Shown: positions 1-9,423, counted from the first letter of the stretch. The stretch is DNA of 64,000 nt from Diplocloster agilis (GCF_019042275.1 NZ_JAHQCW010000014.1:1-64000); one strand, 5' to 3'. The notes: a model not told the origin generated them from the sequence alone. Numbers and translations are program-made.

Positions 1-356
1 CGTCCGACGGGCAAGAGCCTCTGAACCGGGAACACATCACGTGTTCCTGGTGAATAGGCTCGGTTCCTGAACCCGGCTTTTCGATTTCACTTAGCGGATT
101 CCAGCGCTAGCCCTCCGCACTCCCAGGGAGATACAAAAGAACCCGGCCGCCCGGAGCGTCCCCGGATACCGCCCGCGGTTCCAAGCCCTGAGCAGCTGGC
201 ATCCCCAACCCCCAGGAAGAACCACCCGGGTCCTGCGAGGTTTCGTCCTCTTCGGAGTTATCCGTTCTAAGATCCGGCCGATGCGGTTTGGCCCCACGAG
301 ATTTGCAGCCGATTCTCCCAAGGCCCTGCCGCTTTCCTCTCCTCCCGGCCCCTCAC
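1..356 (-). repeat. Partial large structured element (hairpin family, copy C)
   Basis: This gene-free stretch runs off the left edge of the window. Read on the minus strand it begins about 8 nt after the stop codon of the NhaC-type gene. Its first 150 nt share blocks in the same order with the two complete hairpin elements near 39.4 and 40.7 kb: GAGGGGCCGGGA, AAGCGGC, GGGCCTT, GGGGCCAAA, TCGGCCGG, TTAGAACGG, TAACTCCGAAGAGG and GAAACCTCGCAGG. The sequence then diverges. The rest is GC-rich with its own foldable parts, for example a GGAACAC/GTGTTCC stem around 28-48 inside an AGCC/GGCT stem. The matching 3' arm is not visible and may lie outside the window. No convincing protein is encoded here. 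Membership in the family is seen directly; function is unknown. Confidence 0.6.
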
Positions 357-362
357 TACAAC

Positions 363-1856
363 TTAAGCCTCAGCCTTTTTCTTGGCCTTGGTATATAGGA
401 TAATCATTACGGCGAACAGAGCTACCATTGCGCTCAGCAATCCGAGCCAGCCGTTCTGGGTAAAGCCGGCGATCAGGAAGCCAAGAAGGCAGCAGGCCGC
501 TACTGTGAGCGCGTACGGAATCTGCGTGGATACGTGGTCGATGTGCTTACACTGGGCGCCTGCGGACGCCAGGATTGTCGTATCGGAGATCGGGGAGATA
601 TGGTCTCCGCATACTGCTCCGGATAGTACCGCCGCTACGCTGACAACCAGCATGGAACTTTCACTGCCGAAGATCGCCACCGCGATGGGGATCAGGATAC
701 CGAAGGTTCCCCAGGAAGTTCCGGTTGCGAAGGCAAGTCCCAATGCGATCAGGAAGAACGCTGCCGGAAGAATCATTCCGATCATTGCGCTGCCGCCTAC
801 CACACTGCTGACATAACCGCCGATGTTCAGATAGTCTTCGCTGCACACACCGGATAAGGACCATGCCAGACACAGGATCATAACCGCCGGCGTCATGGCT
901 TTGAAGCCCTGTACAAAACTGTCGCAGAATTCCCGGAAGGTGATGATTTTCCGGGGCAGATATAAAATAAAGGTAAAGATCAATGCAAAGAAGGAACCGA
1001 TGACAAGGCTCTGGGCGGAGGAACAGTTGGCAAATGCATCGATGATGCCGGCGCCTTCAAAGAAACCGCCCGTATAGATCATCGCTGTGATGCAGGCCAC
1101 GATCAGGACCGCGATGGGCAGGATCAGGTCAAGGACCTTTCCTTTGCCTACGATCTCCAGATCTTCCTGTGCTCCTTCTTCGGCATCCAGCCTGCCATTT
1201 AACGCTTTTTCATAGGAAGCCATCTTGCCGAAATCCATTTTGGTAAAGATAATAAAAAGCATGAATGCGATCGTTAAAAGCGCATACAGGTTAAACGGAA
1301 TTGTCTTGATAAACAAAGAAAAACCGTCGATGTTGCTGCCCTCGGGGAGGGAAGAGCCCACGGCCGCCGCCCAGCTGGAGATCGGCGCGATGATACAGAT
1401 CGGCGCCGCCGTCGCATCGATGATATAGGCAAGCTTGGCCCGGGTGATTTTATATTTGTCGGTCACCGGACGCATAACCGTTCCCACGGTCAGGCAGTTA
1501 AAATAATCGTCTACGAAGATCAGCGCTCCAAGAACTGTGGTGGCAAGAAGCGCGCCTTTCTTGGTTTTGATTGATTTGATCGCCCAGTTTCCGTAGGATC
1601 TGGACGCCCCTGATTTGGTAATCAGAGCTACCAGGATTCCCAGCAGAACCAGGAAGATCAGTATGTAGGCATTTCCTCCGATCTTATCGGACATGATGAC
1701 AAACGTGGTTTCCACCGCTTTCACCGGATTGCCTCCGGCGAAGAGCAGAGCGCCGGATAAAATACCCAGCATCAAAGACATGTAAACCTCTTTTGTGATT
1801 AAAGCCAGAACGATGGCAATAATTGGCGGGAGCAAAGCCCAGAATGTAGCTGACAT
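363..1856 (-). CDS. NhaC-family Na+/H+ antiporter
   Basis: A 497-residue integral membrane protein with about eleven to thirteen hydrophobic segments along its whole length. It fits the NhaC/ion transporter superfamily, which exchanges sodium for protons or antiports small organic acids. Visible family features are the N-terminal LLPPIIAIVLALITKEVY segment, an acidic FVDDYFNCLTVG stretch near residue 115 and a C-terminal GDHISPISDTTILAS block near 420, both typical of the family. The start at 1856 is preceded by AGGGGA at a normal distance. It appears monocistronic, with a structured element beginning just after its stop codon. Some family members exchange malate/lactate or other metabolites, so the exact substrate is open. 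Confidence 0.85.
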   Translation of the reverse strand: MSATFWALLPPIIAIVLALITKEVYMSLMLGILSGALLFAGGNPVKAVETTFVIMSDKIGGNAYILIFLVLLGILVALITKSGASRSYGNWAIKSIKTKKGALLATTVLGALIFVDDYFNCLTVGTVMRPVTDKYKITRAKLAYIIDATAAPICIIAPISSWAAAVGSSLPEGSNIDGFSLFIKTIPFNLYALLTIAFMLFIIFTKMDFGKMASYEKALNGRLDAEEGAQEDLEIVGKGKVLDLILPIAVLIVACITAMIYTGGFFEGAGIIDAFANCSSAQSLVIGSFFALIFTFILYLPRKIITFREFCDSFVQGFKAMTPAVMILCLAWSLSGVCSEDYLNIGGYVSSVVGGSAMIGMILPAAFFLIALGLAFATGTSWGTFGILIPIAVAIFGSESSMLVVSVAAVLSGAVCGDHISPISDTTILASAGAQCKHIDHVSTQIPYALTVAACCLLGFLIAGFTQNGWLGLLSAMVALFAVMIILYTKAKKKAEA

Positions 1857-1898
1857 AACACTATCCCCTATCTCATGTATTTTTTCTCCTTGATTACA

Positions 1899-1934
1899 GA
1901 TAAACCCGAAGGCATAGCCGCCTGCGGGCTTATC
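1899..1934 (-). terminator. Stem-loop between the metallophosphoesterase and antiporter genes
   Basis: Imperfect inverted repeat GATAA-CCCG-AGGC / GCCT-CGGG-TTATC with a 6-nt loop, about 50 nt downstream of the metallophosphoesterase stop codon on the minus strand. It lacks a clear U-tract, so intrinsic termination is only a possibility. Confidence 0.35.
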
Positions 1935-1982
1935 CGCAATATTCGAGTTTGTTCTTTTATCAGTTTACATGGAAATAGCAGT

Positions 1983-2915
1983 TTACGCAACTGTATTGTC
2001 GTCTTTACTGGAAAATTGTACATTCTGCACAAAATATTTGATTAATTCGTTGGGGCCGTCCAGGACTTCTCTCCCCACATATAGGGTCCGGTCCTGTCTG
2101 GTGTTTAAGGACCACTTTACCAGAGAAATTTTGCCTCCGGAAAGCTCCAGCGCCGTGATGCATCGGGGATGCACGCAGCTGCCGTCGTTAAAGTACAGGG
2201 GTTCTCCGAATTTTGGCAGCACCGGGCGGTGGGTGTGGCCGGCCACCAGCATGTTCCCGCTTTTCTCCACCCAGTGTTGGAGCCTGCGCTCGGTCTTATT
2301 CTTTTTCCTGTAGTTTTTGGCCGCGCTGGTGGGATCGTTGACTCCCGCCGTTTCCACCGGTTTCCAGACGTAGCGGACTAAAAATCTGGCTGTCTTCCAC
2401 AGGGTGTCATTCAGCCAGTCTCCCTGATGGCCGTGGGCCAGCAGAATTTTATCCTTAGTGGGCTCATATTGAAGTACCAGCCCCTCCAGTACCTGGATAC
2501 CGGGAAATAACGGCGCCAGACACTGCCGGTCTGTGCAACGGTATTGGGAACAGGTCCGGCCCACATACCGCGGAGACTGTTTGACCCGGTCATGGTTCCC
2601 GTACAGCATAAAGAAGCGGTGCTCATAGTAAAATTTGGACAAGAGCCAGAACACGTTGCTGTGAATATCGATGATCTGTGTCAAATCACGGCATTCCCAC
2701 AACTCATCGCCGTCTCCCAGCTCAATATAAAGATATCCCTGCTCATAATAGTAGCGCAGGGCCGCAAAATAAAGATTCTGATTTTTCAGGAAATTATCTC
2801 CCCAGTTCCCCATCCCCCGGTGACAGTCACTCATCAGCACGATTTTTGAATGGTCATCGAAAGGCAGCACCGGGGAATCTTTCCACAGTTTTGTCAGTTT
2901 CGCCGCCGTTGACAT
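1983..2915 (-). CDS. Calcineurin-like metallophosphoesterase
   Basis: A 310-residue protein carrying the full set of calcineurin-like phosphoesterase metal motifs in order: DCH at residues 30-32, GDGDE, GNHD, GHQGD and GHTHRP. These bind a dinuclear metal centre that hydrolyses phosphomono- or phosphodiesters. There is no signal peptide, so a cytoplasmic location is expected. A cysteine-containing insertion (TCSQYRCTDRQC) lies between the GNHD and GH motifs. It sits 16 nt downstream of the DUF4474-like membrane protein gene and is probably co-transcribed with it. The substrate cannot be read from the sequence. Confidence 0.85.
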   Translation of the reverse strand: MSTAAKLTKLWKDSPVLPFDDHSKIVLMSDCHRGMGNWGDNFLKNQNLYFAALRYYYEQGYLYIELGDGDELWECRDLTQIIDIHSNVFWLLSKFYYEHRFFMLYGNHDRVKQSPRYVGRTCSQYRCTDRQCLAPLFPGIQVLEGLVLQYEPTKDKILLAHGHQGDWLNDTLWKTARFLVRYVWKPVETAGVNDPTSAAKNYRKKNKTERRLQHWVEKSGNMLVAGHTHRPVLPKFGEPLYFNDGSCVHPRCITALELSGGKISLVKWSLNTRQDRTLYVGREVLDGPNELIKYFVQNVQFSSKDDNTVA

Positions 2916-2931
2916 TTTATTCGCCTCCCGC

Positions 2932-3870
2932 CTATTCCCCGTTCTGGTAAAACCGGATGTTCGCGTATTCCCGGTACCGCTCTCTGCCCTGTCCCAGACG
3001 GATCACCGTTCGGAATACATTCGGCAGGAACGCTTTGAGATAGCACAATTTGTCAGGCGTCCAGCTATAGTTTCTGGTTAGATACCGGTACGCCCTGACA
3101 TACAGCCGGTTATGGCGCTGGGTGACGCGTGCTCCCTCCACCGTCCTGGTCACAGGCTGGCGGGTATGGGGCTGGCGGAATTTGACGAACATGGTCCGGT
3201 ATCCGGCCACGATCTCCGACTGGGTATATCCGGCTTCAAAAAGAGCTTCCTGAAACGCCTCGCACATCCCGGCATCGGGAAATGTGATCTTGATATCCAT
3301 AGTCAGCTCCGAGGGTTCCGAGAACATGCCCAGCTTAAATGCGGACAGCCGCCAGTGAAGCCCTTTTTGGTAGCAGAGCACCTCTCCCCTTCGTTTCAGA
3401 TAATAAGCGATATACAGCCGGTCCTCATCGGATACGCTTTTATAAAAAGTTCCCTGGAATTCTCCCGGCACAAAGATGTCTTCCTCCTGTGTGCAGAAGA
3501 TTCCCACCTCCGCTCCGGTGCACATGCCGTACTGCCCCTTCCAGAACTCGATCAGCCACCGTTTCTCCCCATATGTAAACGTTATGGGCTCACAGTCATA
3601 TTCCATCCCCGCCATGTATGCGGCTTCGTCGTAAATCTTACAGTATCCCGCTTCCCGCTGCCACGCATCCATCCGCCCGTAGAAAATATCCTGATTATAA
3701 TCGTAGGCGAATCCAGCGCCCAAAAGCTCCCTGTCTATCTCTCTTAGTTTCTCGTCGGATCCCCTCTCTTTGATCCTTTTGAGAAGTTTCCGCCTGCGGA
3801 TCACACAGATCATACACAGAGCCGCCAGAACCGCAAGCCCTCCCAATACGTACCAAAATTCTCCCGGCAT
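2932..3870 (-). CDS. DUF4474-like membrane-anchored protein
   Basis: A 312-residue protein with one N-terminal membrane segment (about residues 6-23, followed by a basic RRRKLLKR stretch) and a large soluble part. The segment containing YDCEPITFTYGEKRW and EFWKGQYGMCTGAEVG around residues 90-125 is what I recall as the core of the uncharacterised DUF4474 family found in Clostridia. The membrane segment suggests an anchored protein, with the basic side probably cytoplasmic. It is the first gene of a likely two-gene unit with the metallophosphoesterase. No catalytic residues can be assigned. Confidence 0.7.
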   Translation of the reverse strand: MPGEFWYVLGGLAVLAALCMICVIRRRKLLKRIKERGSDEKLREIDRELLGAGFAYDYNQDIFYGRMDAWQREAGYCKIYDEAAYMAGMEYDCEPITFTYGEKRWLIEFWKGQYGMCTGAEVGIFCTQEEDIFVPGEFQGTFYKSVSDEDRLYIAYYLKRRGEVLCYQKGLHWRLSAFKLGMFSEPSELTMDIKITFPDAGMCEAFQEALFEAGYTQSEIVAGYRTMFVKFRQPHTRQPVTRTVEGARVTQRHNRLYVRAYRYLTRNYSWTPDKLCYLKAFLPNVFRTVIRLGQGRERYREYANIRFYQNGE

Positions 3871-3973
3871 ATATGCACCCTTTTCCTACACTCACTTCTT
3901 ATTATCATATGATAAAAATTGTGTTTTGCTACCGGCTCCTTTCTTCTGCTTCTAATTTCCCCAATCATAAAGA

Positions 3974-4075
3974 TGTCCCAAAAACACAGTCTGATCTTAT
4001 GGCCTGATCCGGTTTCACAGCAGGGACGGAAGCTGGATAACCGAAATTATAAGAACAGTCTGTGTTTTTGGGACA
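3974..4075. repeat. Inverted repeat, 16-bp perfect arms around a 70-bp spacer
   Basis: The arm TGTCCCAAAAACACAG at 3974-3989 recurs as its exact reverse complement at 4060-4075. It lies in the gap after the response regulator stop codon. It resembles a small non-autonomous intergenic hairpin element; it could also act as a terminator, although no U-tract is seen. Confidence 0.6.
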
Positions 4076-4101
4076 CCTTCACCCTTAACACATATATATC
4101 A

Positions 4102-5679
4102 TTATTCCATTGTTTTATTTCCCTCGATCACTTTTTTACGATACTCCTTCGGGCTCATACCGGTTGATGCTTTGAATACTCTGCTGAAATAATGCTGGTC
4201 CGTATATCCGACCATATTACAGACGTGATTGACGCTGAGGCCCGGCTTTTCCTCCATGATCTTCTGCGCGGCGCCGATCCGTTTCTCCGTTAAATATTTT
4301 ATCATCGAAACGCCTTTCATTTCCCGGAAAAGCCTGGAGACATAGGTATAGTTATAGCTGAATTTCTCCGCCACCTCCTCCACACTGTTAATGACCATAA
4401 AATTCTTATCCACATATTCAAGGACCTCTTCCCTGGCGTTCTGGGATGTGTTCCTATCCAGTCTGTCCTGAATGTAAAACCGGATGCTCTCTGAAAACGC
4501 GTCCTGTATCTCCCGTGTCTCTTTGGCGACGCTTAATATCGTATAAAACTTTTCCTTCGCTTTTGCCGCGGCGGCCTGGTCCTCGACCATCAGACTGCTC
4601 TCCAGCATTTTATAAATATCATGTACAATCTTTAGCAGCTGCTTTTGCGTACAGCCGCATTCCAATACATAGGTCATAATATTCATCAGTTCTTCCAGCA
4701 GGATGTTATAACGGTCCATCTTAAACAGAACTTTGATATTATTCTGAAGCCGGAGGCTCGCAGCGTCATATAATTCCATCTCCGCCGGCACGGACTCCAT
4801 ATTTTCCAGAACAAAGACCTGTTCCGTTGCAGGCACTACCCAGGTTTCCAGAAGATTTCTGATCCGATGGGTATAATTCCAGATATCTTCCCGTTTTACC
4901 TGTTTTTTTCGATAGCAAAGATTAAATTTCATTCCGGGATACCGGCTATGGATTCTCGAGCGCAGAACGGAAGCCGTCTCCTCCAGATCCAATGTCCGGC
5001 CATAGGGAACCGTCAGGACAATGTTTTTAAAATTGCAGGGATTCCCGTCTGCCACCATCCACTCCGGCGATTCTGACGGAAGGTTCTCAAGGATCTCTTC
5101 CCACTTGATTCCCCCGTCGCAGTCCAGAGACGCCGCGTAAAACTCGCCCAGCGATTCGCTGGCTCCGGAACAATACAGATTATAAAAGCAGATTCCCAGA
5201 ACATAATACCCGTTTTGGCCGTCCGCCGGTTCCTGCGCTTTCGTCTGCATGGAATTATGTCCCGACATCCGAAGCTGTGGTAAGGATCTTCTTCTGGATT
5301 CCTCTAATTTTGTCCTGATCTCCTCCACTACCTCCAAAAGGTCTTCCTCGTCCAGAGGCTTTACCAGGTAATAGGAAACGCCATAGCGCATGGCCTGCTT
5401 CGCAAAAGAAAAATCACTGTATCCGCTCAGCAGCACCACATGAATGTCGGGGGCCCTTTTCCGCAGTTCCCGCGCCAACGCGATCCCGTCCATTTTCGGC
5501 ATCTTAATGTCACTGAATATCACATGGGGGCGGTACTTTTCCACCAGTTCCAGCGCTTGTTCTCCGTCGTTGGCTGTCGCGATGACTTCACAGTCTTCTA
5601 CCGTTCTCTCAATTTTAGATACGATACTGGATAGGATTCTCTGCTCGTCCTCGGCAACGATAATCCTTAGTTTTGCCAT
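4102..5679 (-). CDS. YesN-type response regulator, AraC output domain
   Basis: A protein of about 525 residues with an N-terminal receiver domain (phosphoacceptor Asp near residue 57 in the block IFSDIKMPKMDG, conserved Lys in YYLVKPLDEED), a long middle region, and a C-terminal AraC/XylS double helix-turn-helix (EKFSYNYTYVSRLFREMKG and MVGYTDQHYFSRVFKASTGMSPKEYR). This architecture is that of YesN-type regulators, which activate neighbouring carbohydrate genes. The ATG at 5679 is preferred over the upstream in-frame GTG because GGGAG lies about 9 nt before it. It follows the histidine kinase gene by about 70 nt, and both lie downstream of an ABC sugar transporter and a giant glycosidase, its likely targets. 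Confidence 0.9.
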   Translation of the reverse strand: MAKLRIIVAEDEQRILSSIVSKIERTVEDCEVIATANDGEQALELVEKYRPHVIFSDIKMPKMDGIALARELRKRAPDIHVVLLSGYSDFSFAKQAMRYGVSYYLVKPLDEEDLLEVVEEIRTKLEESRRRSLPQLRMSGHNSMQTKAQEPADGQNGYYVLGICFYNLYCSGASESLGEFYAASLDCDGGIKWEEILENLPSESPEWMVADGNPCNFKNIVLTVPYGRTLDLEETASVLRSRIHSRYPGMKFNLCYRKKQVKREDIWNYTHRIRNLLETWVVPATEQVFVLENMESVPAEMELYDAASLRLQNNIKVLFKMDRYNILLEELMNIMTYVLECGCTQKQLLKIVHDIYKMLESSLMVEDQAAAAKAKEKFYTILSVAKETREIQDAFSESIRFYIQDRLDRNTSQNAREEVLEYVDKNFMVINSVEEVAEKFSYNYTYVSRLFREMKGVSMIKYLTEKRIGAAQKIMEEKPGLSVNHVCNMVGYTDQHYFSRVFKASTGMSPKEYRKKVIEGNKTME

Positions 5680-5749
5680 GCCCACATCTCCCTTTGTCTT
5701 CCCGTCTTGCTATCTAGCCTTTCCTGTTTATTGCCGTGCTTATCTTCCC

Positions 5750-7534
5750 CTATCTATTGCCGGACACGCCGCTTATCCGGCCGCCGATCTCAATCCGGCC
5801 GCCTTCCTTCCCGTCGGCCCGGTTCCCGATCCAAAACAGCATATCCTCCCCATAAAACATATGGAGCCTGGCATATATATTCGCAAGGCCCATGCCGTCA
5901 ATCTGCATCGTGGAAAATTCATGATGCTCCACCAGCTCCCGGCAATGCTCCATTATTTCCCGGATCCTTTCCTCCGAAAACCCGATTCCGTTATCCTCAA
6001 TGGTAATCCGGAACCGGCTGTTCTCGATCTCACCTGAGATCTGTATCGTGCAGTCCAGCCGGTCGCTGTATTTCAGGCTGTTTTCCACCAGAGGCTGCAC
6101 CACCAGTTTGGGAACGATGATCTGCATCATGGATAATGGGATATCATAATGCACGACCGTCTCGGGGAACCGTTCTTTCATAATGTCCACGTAATCCCGG
6201 ACATGCCTGAGCTCTTTTGAAAGCGTCACACCATGCGCGTCTTCGCTGGAAATATAGCGCAGCATATGCATCAAATGAGCGCATACCGTCGCCACCTCAT
6301 CGTCCTGCTTTTCCTCCGCCATAGCCGATATGGTCATCAGGGTATTATACAGAAAATGAGGCTGCATCTGCGCCTGCAGCGCCAGCATGGTAGACTGCAG
6401 CTCATAGGACCGCAGACTGATCGTCTCGTCCATCGAGGTTCTCAATTTCTTCTGCATCAGGACAATCGTATCGGACAATATGTTCAGCTCTTTTATATCT
6501 GTCTTCACCGGCTCATAGGTAATCCATTGATCCCCGTCGAAATCCACTTTTTCGATTTTCTCGCTCATAATTTTCACCGGATCGGTAATGCGCACGGAAA
6601 TCCGGTATGTAATCATCAAAGAACCGAACAGCAGCAGCAAAAATCCGATAAATAGGATGATCAGATAGCTTATGACGGGCCGGTAAGCTTTCGCTATGCT
6701 GATGCTTCCCACAATATATACACTGGAATTCAATACAGGCTGGATCTGTACCACAATTCCGTTCTTCTGATATTTTTCTTTTACCACCAGCCCGTTTTCC
6801 CGCCTGACTTTGATATCGCTTTGATCTTCCCCGTATAAAACGCTTCCGTCTGCTGTGTAAACCGTGATGTTCAGATCCTCGCTGAGCACTATGCCATCCA
6901 TCATATCCTTAAAACGGCTGTAGGGCACCTCGATGTCCAGGATCGCGTCCGGAGCGTAACTGAGCACGTTACTGTTCATATCCCTTTGCAGGGAGATCAC
7001 GGGTACCAGGTCGTTTTTATAGTAGGGATTCTGTGTATTGCTCTCTTTTAAGACATCATTTTCATCCATTTTACAGATAATAAGGTTTCCCAGACCGACC
7101 GGTGTGAATTCGTAGCCGCCGCGGTCCTGCTCGCTGATAAAATAATCGCTGCCCATCCAGATATATTTATCTTCTTTTAACTGAATCGCCACCCGGTAAT
7201 CATACACGATCATTTTATAGCCCAGAAAATAGAGCCTGGTAAAATAATCATTCACCTGTTCCCCCGCATCATAAGCGCGGGGCAGCTCTTCTGTTACTAT
7301 CTTTTTAAATTCTTCCGAATTGCACAGATTGTTGGAGAAACTGCGCATCTGCTCAAAAAAGCTGCCGACTTCCTTTACAACCGTGTCGTAAGCGGTCCTT
7401 TGCGACAGTTCCACTTTATCATTGATGTCTTTTCCTATATAAATCATCATGCTGATGATGACCAGCGAGAAAAAAAGGCTGATCATAACCGCAAAGGATC
7501 GGAATAATCTTGAAGAAATAGAAGAGCTATTCAT
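5750..7534 (-). CDS. YesM-type sensor histidine kinase
   Basis: A 594-residue membrane kinase. It has an N-terminal transmembrane helix (about residues 12-32), an extracellular sensor region, a second membrane helix (about 285-310), a HAMP-like segment (RISVRITDPVKIMSEKIEKVDFDG), a His_kinase domain with the phosphoacceptor in QMQPHFLYNTL near residue 393, and a C-terminal ATPase domain with VVQPLVENSLKYS and EDNGIGFS. This is the LytS/YesM class that senses extracellular sugars or binding proteins. Gene order (glycosidase, binding protein, permeases, kinase, regulator) makes the response regulator immediately downstream its partner. Confidence 0.9.
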   Translation of the reverse strand: MNSSSISSRLFRSFAVMISLFFSLVIISMMIYIGKDINDKVELSQRTAYDTVVKEVGSFFEQMRSFSNNLCNSEEFKKIVTEELPRAYDAGEQVNDYFTRLYFLGYKMIVYDYRVAIQLKEDKYIWMGSDYFISEQDRGGYEFTPVGLGNLIICKMDENDVLKESNTQNPYYKNDLVPVISLQRDMNSNVLSYAPDAILDIEVPYSRFKDMMDGIVLSEDLNITVYTADGSVLYGEDQSDIKVRRENGLVVKEKYQKNGIVVQIQPVLNSSVYIVGSISIAKAYRPVISYLIILFIGFLLLLFGSLMITYRISVRITDPVKIMSEKIEKVDFDGDQWITYEPVKTDIKELNILSDTIVLMQKKLRTSMDETISLRSYELQSTMLALQAQMQPHFLYNTLMTISAMAEEKQDDEVATVCAHLMHMLRYISSEDAHGVTLSKELRHVRDYVDIMKERFPETVVHYDIPLSMMQIIVPKLVVQPLVENSLKYSDRLDCTIQISGEIENSRFRITIEDNGIGFSEERIREIMEHCRELVEHHEFSTMQIDGMGLANIYARLHMFYGEDMLFWIGNRADGKEGGRIEIGGRISGVSGNR

Positions 7535-7639
7535 AACAATATCTCCTGGTAAACCTGACAGTTTTACTACATATTACATTATTTTGCGATCTTTTACCAG
7601 CGGTTGTCTTATCGTTTCTTTGCCGGTTTCCGGACGCAC

Positions 7640-8467
7640 TTAGCCCTTAACGGCTCCCGCGACCATCCCGGATATAATATATTTCTGACCGCATATGTAG
7701 ACCAACAGTACCGGAACAATGGCATACAGAATCGTCACACTGACCAGATTCCAGCTGGCCGTAAACGTTCCGTAGAAATTATAGACCTGCTGCACCACCA
7801 CCGCCTTGTCCGGATCCGGCAGCATATATAACGGGATCGTAAATTCATTCCAACAGTTCAGAAAATTGATCATGATTACCGTAACCGTCACCGGCTTTAA
7901 CATCGGGAAGATCACTTGAAAAAAGATCCTCAGCGCGCCTGCGCCGTCCACGATAGCGGCCTCATCCAACTCTTTCGGGATAGAATTTAAAAATCCGTAA
8001 AACAGAAAAACGCTTAGCGGCAATATGAGGGCCGTATATACGAGAACCACGCCCAGCTGTGTGTTATAGATGCTTAACAGCTTTGTTACCTTTACCACCG
8101 TCACCATGCTGATCGGAAACATCAGCCCCAGCGCGAAATAGGTATAGATCGCCAGGTTTCCCTTTGTTTTCCTGCGGGCCAGCACATAGGCGCACATGGA
8201 CGCGCAAAGAACACTGATCAGCACCGGGAAGACACTCACAATCAGGCTGTTGATATAGGAGCGCAGGATATTTCCCACCCGCCACACCTCGCCGAAATTC
8301 TCCCAGTGGAGTTTCGACGGCGGCGCTATACTCATATTGATCGCCTCACCGCTTGTTTTCAGGGCGTTAAACAGGATTACTACCATCGGGACCAGTATCA
8401 GGAGGGATAAAACCCAAGCGAATATTTCCTTGCAGATATTCCAGACCGTGCGTTTATTTGTCACCAT
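7640..8467 (-). CDS. Carbohydrate ABC transporter permease (MalG type)
   Basis: A 275-residue inner membrane subunit with about six hydrophobic helices and the binding-protein-dependent transport signature EAAIVDGAGALRIFFQVIFPMLKP near residue 180, the loop that contacts the ATPase. The length and the N-terminal helix match the MalG/UgpE (CUT1) family. It lies 14 nt downstream of its partner permease. No ATPase is encoded in this operon; CUT1 systems in Firmicutes often share a general MsmK-type ATPase encoded elsewhere. Confidence 0.92.
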   Translation of the reverse strand: MVTNKRTVWNICKEIFAWVLSLLILVPMVVILFNALKTSGEAINMSIAPPSKLHWENFGEVWRVGNILRSYINSLIVSVFPVLISVLCASMCAYVLARRKTKGNLAIYTYFALGLMFPISMVTVVKVTKLLSIYNTQLGVVLVYTALILPLSVFLFYGFLNSIPKELDEAAIVDGAGALRIFFQVIFPMLKPVTVTVIMINFLNCWNEFTIPLYMLPDPDKAVVVQQVYNFYGTFTASWNLVSVTILYAIVPVLLVYICGQKYIISGMVAGAVKG

Positions 8468-8481
8468 TCGTTTTCCCTCCT

Positions 8482-9366
8482 TCAGGAATCAAAATCTTTG
8501 TTGGTCAGTTTCAGCGCGATCAGGCCGAATACCGCCGTAATGATAAACATCACCACCCCGTAGGCCGATGACATCCCGTACATTCTCTTGCCGAACTCTT
8601 TGAACACCATCGTGTTGATCAATTCCGTGGAGCCGTTAGGGCCGCCTCCGGTCAGTACATAGACGATGTCGAAGGCTTTGAGTCCCTGGGAGAGATTCAG
8701 CAGCAGATTAATGGAAATGGACGGGAGCATACGCGGAAGGGTAATATAGCGAAGTTTCTGAAAAGCAGTGGCACCGTCGATGGAAGCCGCCTCGTAGAAA
8801 GACTGGTCGATCAACTGAAGTCCCGCCAGATAGATGACCATGTTAAAACCGGTCTGCCGCCACACTTCCACGAACATGACGGAACCGAACGCGGAACCGG
8901 AGGTCGTCAGCCATGGCTTGACCAGGTTCTCAAGCCCTACCGCACCCAGAAGCTGGTTGAAAAACCCGCTGGTCATTAACAGGGAACCGAAGATCAGTCC
9001 GATGATCAGCGGCGATAACATGCTGGGCATAAAATATACCGCTCTCAACGCATGCCGGCTCTTCAGCCCTTCGTTAAACAACAGGGCCAATGTAAAACCG
9101 ATCACGTTTTTCAGCACCGTGGTGACCAGTCCGAACTCTACGGTCCGGGTGATCACGGAGGTCAGCTCAGGATTGGAAAATATTTTTTTGAAATTATCAA
9201 ACCCAATAAAATGCGCCACTTCCCCTGTGATCTTAATCGCGTTCCAGTCTGTCAGGGAATAATAAAAGTTCAGCGTAACCGGAAGAATGAACAGCAGGGA
9301 ATACAGGACGATTGCCGGAAGGCTGAAGCCCCAGTGATATATTTTTTTGTTTATCAAAGTAATCAC
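8482..9366 (-). CDS. Carbohydrate ABC transporter permease (MalF type)
   Basis: A 294-residue membrane protein with six predicted helices and the EAA loop EAASIDGATAFQKLRYITLPRM near residue 190. The sequence matches the LacF/UgpA (MalF-type) permeases of CUT1 sugar transporters, pairing with the MalG-type permease that follows. A stem-loop separates it from the binding-protein gene upstream, as is common where the binding protein is made in excess. Confidence 0.92.
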   Translation of the reverse strand: MITLINKKIYHWGFSLPAIVLYSLLFILPVTLNFYYSLTDWNAIKITGEVAHFIGFDNFKKIFSNPELTSVITRTVEFGLVTTVLKNVIGFTLALLFNEGLKSRHALRAVYFMPSMLSPLIIGLIFGSLLMTSGFFNQLLGAVGLENLVKPWLTTSGSAFGSVMFVEVWRQTGFNMVIYLAGLQLIDQSFYEAASIDGATAFQKLRYITLPRMLPSISINLLLNLSQGLKAFDIVYVLTGGGPNGSTELINTMVFKEFGKRMYGMSSAYGVVMFIITAVFGLIALKLTNKDFDS

Positions 9367-9379
9367 TCCATAATCAGCA

Positions 9380-9409
9380 GGGGCGGCAGGTTTTTACGCT
9401 TGCCGCCCC
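9380..9409 (-). other. Intercistronic stem-loop between binding protein and permease genes
   Basis: GGGGCGGC and GCCGCCCC form an 8-bp GC stem around a 14-nt loop in the 57-nt gap between the binding-protein stop and the permease start. Without a U-tract it more likely protects the 3' end of the upstream transcript segment than ends transcription; this is inferred from comparable binding-protein operons. Confidence 0.5.
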
Positions 9410-9423
9410 AACACTGTCCTTTT

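Noticed and set aside
91-321. Minus-strand open frame of 76 codons in the left-edge structured element
   Set aside because: No ribosome binding site or recognisable domain; the DNA is explained by the hairpin-family blocks.
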